From contig OZ005698.1 of NCBI GenBank assembly GCA_963930775.1, forward strand, positions 4,284,501 through 4,348,500: a stretch of DNA of 64,000 bases, written 5' to 3'. A model generated the notes under the pieces. The model was not told the origin of the DNA and made no database searches. It saw only the letters and a program-made list of their open reading frames with translations. This document shows, piece after piece, positions 34,640-44,688 of this stretch. Both the position numbers and the translations under genes were made by a program. Each line of letters starts with the position of its first letter. The stretch's first letter is position 1. This DNA is from Cliona cf. orientalis (lineage: Eukaryota; Porifera; Demospongiae; Clionaida; Clionaidae).

Positions 34640-37100
34640 CTCGTTCCTAGGTTACATTTGGAGAGCGTCACACCATAGGGTAATTTTCGATGACGCAGGA
34701 AATGTTTTGTACACAACTTGCAGATCCTGGTCTCATCGTTTTACATTCCCCTCTATAGCCCATATGAAAATAATTGGTATGAGGAACATCTTGTGGGAAT
34801 GATTCCTGTAGTTTAGATCTGAGTTATGTAGCACTGTGAAACAGCTGTGATGTACCATGCCACATTCGTACTACAAAATCACTTTTTTCTTGGGATTTAT
34901 TATTTTACATGATACGTGTACGCACCACTAGTCGCAGCATTAACTTGGTGTAGGTTGTTGATGACTCAGAGTTGAACCAGCTCTCCTGCCTAGCCCTGAC
35001 TCCTCTGACTGGGGAAATTATACTCTAGGCAACGTACCTGTGGGAGCTTGCTGTGTTGTGGTGAATGCCATGGGGTTATTGTGAATGAAACGATGATCCT
35101 GATAGTAATGCCAGTTTTGTGCTGGTAGAAGCCCCAGCATATTCCAACGGAGATGGCCCAAGAATATTGTGCTGTGTTGGCTTCATCTTGCCACTTGATC
35201 TGACACAATTTGATAGCGGCAGAATATCCCCACAATACGTAGAAGTGACTGAGTTAGTGTGATAGCTGTTCTGATGAAGTAGCCAGTACTCAAATACACT
35301 CGCACAATTAGCAGAAAGCGTGCCAAATTGCACATAGTGCACGTGGTAGTCACGTATACCTTGTACTTTGCACCACTATAATAATATAGACTCTCGACAT
35401 CTAAGTAAATTGTGGTCAGTATTACCCAATGCAGCTGTGACTACCATATTTGGAAGTTAGAGTGTAAAATCCTGTATCTGATTGATTTAATGCTACCAAT
35501 GTTGCTAGGACGTACGGTGTAGAGTAAAATATCATAATATTATATTTATGGCGATATGATAGATATCTATCGTAAGCCCTAACAATTGAAGTGATAAAAT
35601 AAATGACAAGATATACATGCATGCACAAAATTACTATTCAGGTATAAATTAAACATTTCACATGCAAGTATATCACAAATCAAGGGTAGATTCATCTAGC
35701 TTAAATATTTTGTCCCGGTTTGTTATGGACAAAAACAGAGATAATCTACATGTAAACAATTTAAACTTGCAGTGTCCTTTTATCCTCTGGAGTCCAGAAT
35801 TAGCCTGCTCATTCACTTGGGACTTCTTGCATCAATATCCAGGGTTTTATATGAATCCATGCAATATCCTTAAGTACAACCAACATGACCTCTCCAATGG
35901 AACATATCTACAAAAAAATCAGGTGTTTCTGTATCGTACTGCATGGCTTTCAGTTTAGGCAGTAAAAATGCTAACTATGCTAGCTATAACACCGTTATAG
36001 TATTGTTGTCGCCTGCTTGTTCAATTAATGCCATATGCATGCAAATGCGCCGATGGTTTGGTGCTCTAGAGAGTGCTAGTTAGTAACTGAAGGGTAGCAT
36101 CTCGATTGAGGGAGTGGATATGCATATGTTTATTGCACTTTCTCAATAAAACAGAATCACAATGTCACACATATTGTGGTAGTTTGCCTGGTGGTGACAA
36201 AATCTGCTATGAGCGGAGCATGAGCATAAAGCGCTGACAGTTCACAATGTGATCAAGTGTCTAGGATATTGATGGAGTTTTGCACAAGCTATTGAAGAGG
36301 ATCGACAACTTCTCTGTTATTGCCAAGCTCAAGAAGACCACAAGCATGCAGGGCTATTTTCTGATAGAAATCCTCTGTAAGGCTCAAGGCAGGAACGTTT
36401 GCCTGTTTGTGCAGTGAGATGATTGATAATAAGCTCTATCAAGCGAACAAAGCATTCCCTATTAATACTGGTACACAATGTCTTCATTTCACTCTGAGTT
36501 AGTTGCTTAGTATTTCAGACTTTCTTCATATCCCTAGCATCTTTTAGCAGTAGCTCATATGCTTGTGGAGATTTCAGTAGAACCCTATATTGGTGATTAC
36601 TGCTAGCTAGAAGACTGTTGAGGGTGAGAGTGTGATGATACACATGATATGCAACACCCAAGCACTGCACCATCAAAAATCATTGTTGATGGTTCAGCTG
36701 CACATACCGGGCAGAGAAGAATATGGTATGGAAGTTGATGTCAAGCAGATTTCATGCAGCTCTCAGAGTAGCAATTTAGTGTAACTTCTGTGAAGCATGA
36801 GATCAACCACTAGCCCGCATGTATGCAGTAAGTGGGTTACGTCCCCAGGTAGTCCAGGAGAAAGCCATAGAAGAATAATTTCGGTTATCTAAATTGTAAA
36901 GTAGGTCATCTCTACCATCATAGTAAGCCTGCAATTTAAAATTTACAAAAATTAATATTCATTCAAATAGTTCTACAGCAGAAGGATACTACTATACCTG
37001 TGATTACTTGCAGAAACAAGATCCAATCATTGGCCTATAGAAAGTCGTCTGTTTGAAAACTCCAATGTGGTTGAGAATTTGTAGATCTTAACTGTTGATC
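34640..37100. other. About 2.5 kb with weak coding-like traces
   Basis: Two traces stand out. On the plus strand, 35085-35260 is open and contains NGDGPRILCCVGFILPLDL. On the minus strand, 36270-36950 has an acceptor-like ATTGCAG followed by AYYDGRDDLLYNLDNRNYSS, then WTTWGRNPLTAYMR, and later, after stops, SPQAYELLLKDARDMKK. I recognise neither family. The minus-strand trace looks like a decayed gene or element. Confidence 0.3.
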
Positions 37101-37106
37101 CTGCTA

Positions 37107-37467
37107 CATACTTACCAACCCCTTTGCTGTAGATATCTGGATTTCATACCAGATTTCTCTGGGTTTTTAGGGATTTCTCGGAATCATCAGTACTATAAGC
37201 ATATATTTGTTAATAAAATATTGTACCGAAATACCAATTGAAAAACAGTAGCTATGAAGATCATATGAAGGTTACATGACTGATGACATAATTTGTTTAT
37301 AATGTGCTACTCTAATAGAAGCCCACCTATAAAATATCTACCTACATGTAGCTAGAAAAGGCCACAGTCCCAGATGAGGTCGGATTTTTAGTGCCGAAAT
37401 CGGGAGCTCGGGATTGCAAGCCAAAATTCGGAATAATCCCGGGAAATTGGGAGGGTTGGTAAGTATG
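37107..37467. mobile_element. 361-bp TIR element with a 6-bp target duplication
   Basis: The ends are CATACTTACCAACCC and GGGTTGGTAAGTATG, flanked by a perfect CTGCTA duplication (37101-37106 and 37468-37473). End sequence and duplication length match the elements at 9515 and 16318. Confidence 0.85.
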
Positions 37468-37519
37468 CTGCTACCAAACCAGTAGGATTTTTCGTCGGGG
37501 GGGGGGCGGGGGTGGGCGG

Positions 37520-37760
37520 GGGCGAATGTGACTATCGTGGAGTTAAGGGGGCAATTAAGGACTGTAGTAGTACTATTATGTCTTGCTTATACAAGGGGGT
37601 CTGGAGGTATGCTCCCGCAGGAACCTCTGGACTGTTTCTGATGGCTTCTGAGACCTGGTTTTCAGTGATGGGGAGAGTGATATCCGCTGGTTCCCCTCTA
37701 CTTTTAATAGTGAAATTAATGTAGAATGGGGAATGTGTCTCCTCCCATGCACAGCATGAA
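37520..37760 (-). other. Open frame of uncertain status
   Basis: On the minus strand a frame reads FYINFTIKSRGEPADITLP, then ITENQVSEAIRNSPEVPAGA, and stops near 37532. The opposite strand is also open. No family is recognised and no splice site is decisive. Confidence 0.2.
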
Positions 37761-37848
37761 GCTTTAGATAGTTTATGGATTAAAAATGAGCAAAACAATT
37801 GATTTTGGACACTTTCACCATTCAAACTTTTTTATACATGTACATGTA

Positions 37849-37880
37849 CAGTAGCGGTCAATAAAAAGTTAACGTTTCGT
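37849..37880 (+). repeat. Left terminal inverted repeat of the Tc1-BEN transposon
   Basis: CAGTAGCGGTCAATAAAAAG followed by TTAACGTTTCG. It matches the right end except for one base. The TA target precedes it. Confidence 0.9.
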
Positions 37881-38097
37881 AGTGTCTGAACGATCGTAGC
37901 TCCGTAGCGCGTAATCGTCTTCGCACCGTCTATTGTAAGGGGCGTGGCGCGTATGTACGCTATGCGCATGCACTACCGTTTACGTTACATCCGGTCGTTT
38001 TTACGTTCGCGCTACGGCGCGCGAGCGTACCTAGTACCTACCTACGCTACGTTGCTACAGTGTCACCTGATCGTTCAGTTTAGTTGACGTGTTAAAA

Positions 38098-39240
38098 ATG
38101 GTTTATTCGACTTACAAGAAGCAGCGAATCCTGTACTTGTACTCGCAAGGCTACAGGCCTCCCAAAAACACGAAGATGCTCAACGAGGAGAATCTAAAAT
38201 GCTCAAGAGTTGGAGTATACAAGTTCCTAAAGCTCTACAACGCTACTCGATCGATTAGCAGAAGAGTGGGCTCGGGAAGACCTTCGAAAATAACAGCAGA
38301 AATCAAGCAGCTAGTGGAACAACAAATGAGAACTGACGACGAGACGACGGCGTATCAACTACACCGAATGCTGACAGAGAAAGGATACTCAATTTCGCTC
38401 CGCACTATACTGAGATGTCGAACGGCGCTTGGATGGACGTTTCGCGGCAGCGCGTACTGCCAATTGATTAGAGAAGCCAACAAGCAGAAGCGACTCCAAT
38501 GGGCACAACACCACCTTGGCCAGTCGTTTGAGGATGTCATATGGACTGATGAGAGTACGATCCAGTTGGAGAGCCATCGTAGGTTTGCATGTAGGAAACG
38601 TGGAGAGGCGCCTCGACCTAAGCCAAGGTACATAAATTATATTTTTACGATTGATTAATTATTTTTATATAATAAAGCTGCATGTGGCATGTTTGTGAGT
38701 TGAATTCTCAACTCTGTGCTACGCATGCATGTACTACAGATCTTACAATGATTCCTCCGTATCTATGATAGGCCCAAGCACCCCACGAAAGTCCATGTGT
38801 GGGCCGGGATTAGCAAACGAGGACGAACTGGAATCTGTATATTCGAGGGGATCATGAATGCAGTACTCTTTGTTGATATCTTGGACAAGACACTGGTACC
38901 GTTCATCGAGAGGGTGTATCCAGAGGGGCATAAATTTATGCAAGACAATGACCCAAAACATACATCAGTCATGGCAAGAGAGTGGATGGAGGAGAAGTCT
39001 ATCAATTGGTGGAAGACTCCTGCCGAGTCTCCAGATCTTAATCCTATAGAGAACCTATGGCATGAACTCAAAGAATACATCCGACGGGAAGTCAAGCCAA
39101 AGGTGAAGGAAGAACTGATAGATGGAATACAGCAATTTTGGGAAACGGTCGACCAAGCGAAGTGTGAGAAGTACATAGGACATTTGCAAAAAGTGATCCC
39201 AAAGGTGATAGAACTGGAAGGTTCAGCAACAGGATACTAG
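38098..39240 (+). CDS. Tc1-type (DD34E) transposase, two exons
   Basis: The exons are 38098-38627 and 38772-39240, joined across a 144-bp intron (AAG/GTACAT donor, GATAG acceptor) in the middle of an Arg codon. The result is 332 residues, a normal length for Tc1 transposases. The N-terminal half has two HTH-like regions and a basic GRPS hinge (SRRVGSGRPSKIT). The catalytic residues sit in VIWTDESTIQ, FMQDNDPKHTS and SPDLNPIENLW, with 34 residues between the second Asp and the Glu. It binds the element's inverted repeats and catalyses cut-and-paste movement into TA. ATG 38098 is the first in-frame methionine. All catalytic residues are present. Confidence 0.92.
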
Positions 39241-39442
39241 GCACAGTTATTATTTTTATACTATAGTTATTATTACAATCTTTATGACTTAACCGTACTT
39301 GCTATTATTATTATCATGGTATAGAAATTGTAGTCAACAACTTTAATAACCGATATCAACTTTATAATAATAATATTAACAGTAACAAGTAGAAGGGATA
39401 TTGAGTGTAAAAGTAGGCATGAATGTACATGTGTATGCATAG

Positions 39443-42066
39443 CTACATGATAGTAATTTTATTAGAGGAGTTACCACGAAGTCTCTTGCACAGCTGGCCA
39501 ATTGATGTGGTTGCAGTACTCCAAAGGGGCTCAAACTCGTGAGGTGATCGCCAATATGCAGGAAACTGAGCAAAAAGTGTTTGTTTCAGTTGCTGAAGCT
39601 CTACAATTGGAAGCCCAGGGAGATCTCGATCGCCACTTACAGTACACTTAGCCAACACATCCTCGCCAAAATATGCCTCTCTTGCCAGTTTTGCAGCCAA
39701 AGTACCAATACTGCTTGGAGATCGGAGCTTTGGATACCTCACGATAACCTCACTAGCTGACTTGAGTTTTTGTTTGTTTATTACTGACGAAGGTAGGTAA
39801 CTGTTGCCAGGTTTCTCTCGAATGGATGCTATAGCTTTTGTAGCGGTTGAGTTAACCTGATTAGTGATGGGATCAAATGGCACACGAGCTTGAGTTTGTA
39901 CAGGATTCACACCAGACTCCAGATCACCAGCAAGAATAAAGCGCTTAGGTGGGTGAGGTGGGGGGCTGAACGGACTACAGCGTTCAGCTCTCGATTGAGT
40001 TTGATTTTGCGTAGCTCCAAGTTGATACGGATGTGGCTGTGGTTGATTCTGTTGAGGCCGAGGTGGAAGCAGCTGATGTGAATGTGATTGCATTGGATTT
40101 AGTTTGGAGGAATGTAGCTGTGTTGGGTGACGATGAACAGGGGTGCGGCGTTGAGCTCGATACTCTCTTGTAGGTGTCTTGTTTTCTGCATCCAAAGAAA
40201 GGCTTGGAGGTGGGTGCAGTGGAGGTGGCGGAATATACATGGGTGGCTGGTTGAAATACGATTCATCAAAGGATGCATTGTGTGGGGTGTCCACCTGCTG
40301 ATACACCGACTGATTCTCAAGTGCAGTTAGCCTTGATAAAATTTCGTCTTGTTTCTGCAAAACCCGATCAAAGTTAGCCTCCAGGGTAGTAACTCTGTCC
40401 AACAACAGTTGCAGTTCCACCTCTATCGACAGGGAATCCAGAGAGTGTGATGGAGTTGGTTCCTCTGGTGACACGTCACTGTTGTTAAGTGGAGGCATGG
40501 GAGGCATGGGAGGAGGGAGAGGAGATATGTCGCTATCTTCACCTGTTGTGCAAGAAAATTAAAACACTCATGCATGTACACATGAAAAACAAGTATAATG
40601 TAGGTAGTTACCGTCTGTATCGGAAAAGTCAGATAGGATGTTGATGACAGTGCCCGAAATAGATGACCCACTGGGACGTTGAGTGGTTACAGTGTGTGAA
40701 CCACTGGGGGCTGAGGTGGTCGAAGTGGCAGACTGGGAGCAACTAGGAGCTGTCTGGGAGAAGTCGGTGGCCACAGCCGTCACAGTAGCAGATGCTTGGT
40801 AGCAACTAGGAACTGAAGTGGTCGCAGATGAACCACTGGGACGTAGAGTGGTTACAGTGTGTGAACCACTGGGGGCTGAGGTGGTCAAAGTGGCAGACTG
40901 GGAGCAACTAGGAGCTGTCTGGGAGAAGTCGGTGGCCACAGCCGTCACAGTAGCAGATGCTTGGTAGCAACTAGAAACTGAAGTGGTCGCACATGAACCA
41001 CTGGGAGCTACAGCAAATGAAATAACAGCAGTAAATCGCATGTACATGCATGTGTACAGATGTACAGTAGGGCTTTTCTACATACATGTAGGGCCAAGAA
41101 GGCTTTAGGGGTCCTTACATGTACATGTACTGTACATGTATATACATGTACACTGTACTAACCTTGTACATGTTGTATATTGGCCGAGTCAGTCAGGGTA
41201 ACACCAGTGCTAACTGATCCAGTAGCTGTTGATGTTGTTGCACAAGCTGCTGTCTGTGAACCCGAGGGAGTTAAGGAAGTCCCAGTAGTGGTGGAGGAAG
41301 CACTGGGGGGTGGGGGAGTGATAGTTGCCACCTTAGAACCACTGGGAGCTGGAGCGGTAGGATTTGCTGTCTCCGAATCAGTACTGGCAGCCACAACACG
41401 CAGGATCGTTCCACCTGTGGAAAACAAAGTAAGCAATTTGAAATATGTATATGTGTATTAATGTTTATTACAAAAGCACCTTCTCGTTTTTGTTTCTTTC
41501 GTGGAGGCTTCCCGTTGCTGCTTTTCTGCTTGGTGGTTGTCTTGTCCACTTGGCGTTTCCTCTTCTTAACAACTATGATAAAAAATGACAAGCTGAAGAG
41601 TATGTTCAATGCATGTCGTGCACTGCATTCATACATGTATATTACAGCCTGTATATCACACAAATTATTTATAGTAGGGTGTACCTTTTTCCTGGCTGGT
41701 TTCCGACTGTGTTGGTTCGGGCGGAGTCACTGTGGGTTGAGATGATTCTCCTAAAATGGAGTTCAACTTCTGCTGGACTTGTTCTTTGGTTCCTACACCC
41801 TTAAGTTGGCCTACATATATTTTGCCTCTCTCCTTCACTTGAATTGTGTCAGTTGGCTCTCCCACTACCTTAGACTGTGGCACCTCACTATAGCAGTCCT
41901 CTTCAGGCCAGTAGACTAAAAAATGACGCCCTATGGTGAACAAAACAAATATGCTAGTCACTCAATAGGATCATTGTGTACTCTAGGCCAATGATTTAAC
42001 TCAAAACTTACTCCTTTTCTCGTGAAACTCTTTCATTTTGTCTTTTAACTCTTTCCGTAGAGCCAT
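39443..42066 (-). CDS. BEN-domain accessory protein of the Tc1 transposon, six exons
   Basis: The exons on minus are 42066-42012, 41930-41685, 41572-41480, 41414-41163, 41007-40612 and 40542-39443. Every intron is GT-AG, every junction is phase 1, and the total is 2142 nt (713 residues plus stop) with no stop inside. In order, the protein has a short basic start (MALRKELKDKMKEFHEKR), then a compact beta-rich region of about 60 residues (VPQSKVVGEPTDTIQVKERG, then KIYVGQLKGVG) that could be Tudor-like. Next come a nuclear-signal-like KKRKRQ/RKKQKR exon and Ser/Thr/Pro linkers with a 61-residue repeat present twice. A coiled coil follows (about 384-425), then a Gln/Pro/His-rich stretch and a C-terminal BEN domain (about 599-704: YFGEDVLAKCTVSG, then LFAQFPAYW, then LCKRLR). 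BEN domains bind DNA or chromatin. A role in target choice or in shielding the element is inference. Confidence 0.85.
40633..41007 (-). repeat. Internal tandem repeat in BEN-gene exon 5
   Basis: A unit of about 183 bp, encoding ATTSVPSCYQASATVTAVAT and TAPSCSQSATSTTSAPSGSH, occurs twice in direct orientation. The two copies are nearly identical, so the duplication is recent. Similar but less regular Ala/Thr/Pro repeats fill the matching part of the copy at 60225-61232. Confidence 0.85.
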
Positions 42067-42423
42067 ATCACCACTGAGAACTGACGCTGCTTTTCTCTGA
42101 AGACGGTAGTGGTAGAAGGTTGCTCGTTCGATTTTCGGCGGTCAGATTCGTTGCTTGGCTAGTTCGATTTTCGGAGGTCTTGAGTGGATGAATAACTGAT
42201 TACTAGTTCGATCTCCGGAGGTCTCGGATAGAAGTCTTGACTCGATCGTTTCGTTTTTATACACAACGCTTCTCACCTCGTGTCAAACGATTGCCACCTT
42301 TGTACCCAACGTGACCCGCCCAGCCGCGCCCGCGGGCGTACCGTATATACGGCATGCGATTTTTCGTGCTACAGTCGTTTTTTTAGAACGATACGCATCG
42401 TTGCACGATCGTTGCGACGACAA

Positions 42424-42454
42424 CGAAACGTTAACTTTTTTTTGACCGCTACTG
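42424..42454 (-). repeat. Right terminal inverted repeat of the Tc1-BEN transposon
   Basis: CGAAACGTTAACTTTTTTTT then GACCGCTACTG, ending at 42454 and followed by TA. It differs from the left end at one position. Confidence 0.9.
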
Positions 42455-42513
42455 TACATGTATTGTTAGTGGCTACTCTCAAGGGGCATACATGCATATT
42501 CATGCATTAAAGG

Positions 42514-43058
42514 TACCGTAAAGTCTGGTTAATAAGCGCATGCGCTTATCACTCTCGGTGGTAAGGAAATATGCGCCTATTAGACGATGTGCGCTTAATA
42601 GAGAGTGAAGTTTTGGCCCCGCCCACTGCCAGCACGTTCGAGCGCTCAATGACAATGCTAGCAAAATATGAATACAGCATTTCTTGGACTAAGCTCTGCA
42701 ATAGCTCATGGGAGAATGATCGGGAGCCATCGCTGGAAGAAAACCGTGGAAAAATAGCCAATTTCTTTGACGCTCGCTTCGGTCAAGGCAGAGGTCAAGA
42801 ATCCGAACCCGTCTCAGTGGAACATCGAAGTGTTGAGTATAGCCGATCTCATGCAGCTGGCTATCCGAAAATAGGTTGGTAAATTTGTTCTAGCCATGTA
42901 GAGCATGGAACACTCTTGATCGAACGATGACTATTACTGTCGTCTTTATTGGGCGCATGCGCTTATTAGACAATACTTAATAACAGGAAGGAAGCATGCG
43001 CTTATTAAAATATATGCACTTAATAAGCATGTGCGCATATTAACCAGACTTTACGGTA
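42514..43058. mobile_element. 545-bp MITE with AAGCGCA-type ends (second copy)
   Basis: TACCGTAAAGTCTGGTTAAT and ATTAACCAGACTTTACGGTA bound it, with repeated AAGCGCATG inside both ends. It belongs with 13929-14347. The open frame 42571-42882 has no recognised domain and overlaps an open frame on the other strand. Confidence 0.8.
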
Positions 43059-43072
43059 TGATATGTGTATCA

Positions 43073-43553
43073 TAGAGTCGGTAGACTCTATAAGTAGGGA
43101 TGGCATGGATACTCCATATATATAATACATTACAAACATCCAAATATCTCAAAACAGGTAACTCTGTGAGATTTCTAAGTGTCAAAATCAGAATCTACAG
43201 CAAATTATCGATCTAACAAGACCAAGACCATTCATCAACTCAATTGTATATGCCAGAACCAGATGTTCAAAAAAATAGCCTTTTCTCATTCTTTCTTCTT
43301 TCTTTCTTTCTTTCTTTCTTTCTGTTTTCTTGGGCTAACTCAAGACTACCATGACCGCTCACCTTAGTTCGAGTGTAAATCCACTCCATTTTGGAGCGCG
43401 CACGTCTGTGGCACGCTTGTTTTGTGTTATCAGGACAGCGATATAATTGTGGAGGTGTACAGGGCATTTTGCGAGTGGGTGTGTCTGATTAGCCATTTTG
43501 TCATATAATGCGCATGCTCATAAGGAGTTGCCATGGTGAAGTCATGTGACCGA
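43073..43553 (-). repeat. Dispersed repeat with a conserved coding-like block (copy 1)
   Basis: Read on minus it begins GTCACATGACTTCACCATGG and contains a frame with KMEWIYTRTK and SLELA, then GAAAGAATGAG and a TTTGAACATCTGGTTCTGGC segment. The plus-strand copy at 58079-58545 shares the whole order, including KMEWIYTQTE and SLELA. A (TTTC)n microsatellite lies at 43289-43323. Confidence 0.6.
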
Positions 43554-44268
43554 TGTCAGTGGTGCGCATGCGCCGGCGCATCCACGATTGATCCAGGACC
43601 TGCTCAAGCGCTCAGCTGATCAGCTCAGTGAACTGTCGATTATGGTGGCTATTACCAACAGTACACTTACTGGCCTATAAAATACGCTCCCGAAACGGAA
43701 GGTTTTCGTCGCTACTTGGTTCTAAACAGCCTTCTAATCTTTCAAGTTTGCCGATCTAGCCAGCTTCAGGATCGAGATAACGAGGGGCGTGGCTTCAATT
43801 GCAGGTCACTGGTTACCCGAGTTGTCTCGAGAATCCCACTGATGCGTGTTCAATAGTGTGTAATGCAAAAAAAGACGTCCTAGCTAGCTATCAGAAGACT
43901 GCCTGGGATTTGAACTTACAGGAGTATTCAAGTTTGAACTCACGGTGTGTTTGGGGTACCATAGCTAACTGACTCAAAGGCTAGGATTGCACAGATCTGC
44001 TGAATCAGTGATGTACCTGCTTAATTCCCTATAATAATTATTGTAATAGTACATTATTGTTTGAGCACAGTTGGATATAGCTAGGTCCAGAAGCTGGTTC
44101 CATGGCAAGCATTTTATAATGATGAATAGGCAAACCATAATATCTGGTCACCATGGTGAGTCTCATGCCCAGCCTCTGTCCCCACGAGATTAGTTAGCTA
44201 GGTGGCATTGATGAAAATTAATGACTATCATGCATGAAATACCCTGGGGGCACTAAAAAAAGAACAGT
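43554..44268. other. Unassigned sequence downstream of TXNDC17 exon 3
   Basis: The last coding exon of TXNDC17 would be expected on the minus strand below 44689. I searched this interval and found no segment encoding the family's C-terminal LVE/MLF-like end. Confidence 0.4.
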
Positions 44269-44643
44269 AACAAGTATAAAAAACAATTAAATAAAATTAA
44301 AGGATGAAGTAGGGACGGCAGTGCCAAAAAGTACACAAACAAGGTTTGTAGGGATAACGTATCACATTCACTATACATCCCTACGCTTGCTTTTTGAGTA
44401 GCCGTGCACACACCTATTATATATGGGGCACATGCATGCAGGAATGGAAAATCAATACATCAAAATATAGCGACACTTTACATACTGAATCGGGAGTGTA
44501 TGACGTTAATTATCGAGAAAAGCAAGCGTAGGAATGTATAGTGAATGTGATACGTTATCCCTACAAACCTTGTTTGTGTACTTTTTGGCACTGCCATCCC
44601 TACTTCATCCTTTAATTTTATTTAATTGTTTTTTTATACTTGT
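44269..44643. repeat. Foldback element with 130-bp arms (copy 1)
   Basis: The left arm (44269-44397) and right arm (44514-44643) are reverse complements with only a few differences. Both contain AAGGATGAAGTAGGGA, CAAACAAGGTTTGTAGGGAT and CCTACGCTTGCTTTT in the appropriate orientation. A second copy is at 57226-57605. High arm identity suggests recent origin or gene conversion between arms. Confidence 0.8.
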
Positions 44644-44688
44644 TGTATATATAGTAGCTAGTGCTTTAATTCACTGTAATTAACTCAC

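Larger units (their letters stand above)
37849..42454 (+). mobile_element. 4.6-kb Tc1-type transposon with a BEN-domain passenger gene, apparently intact
   Basis: The element begins CAGTAGCGGTCAATAAAAAG and ends with its inverted counterpart CTTTTTTTTGACCGCTACTG. The TIR is about 31 bp with one mismatch and TA lies on both sides (37847-37848 and 42455-42456). It carries two complete genes tail to tail: a transposase on plus (38098-39240) and a six-exon BEN gene on minus (42066 down to 39443), with about 200 bp between the stops. Both coding sequences are free of stops and all splice phases agree. A rearranged second copy is at 59760-61898 and a short derivative at 46181-46779. Whether it still moves cannot be told from sequence. 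Confidence 0.9.

Noticed and set aside
36010-36960. CRISPR-like or other regularly spaced array
   Set aside because: No regularly spaced direct repeats were seen here or anywhere in the window, and the sequence is from an animal genome.
43990-44180. Candidate fourth exon of TXNDC17 (minus, after GGGGACAG)
   Set aside because: The reading is open and in phase but does not resemble the family's C-terminus and is far too long.
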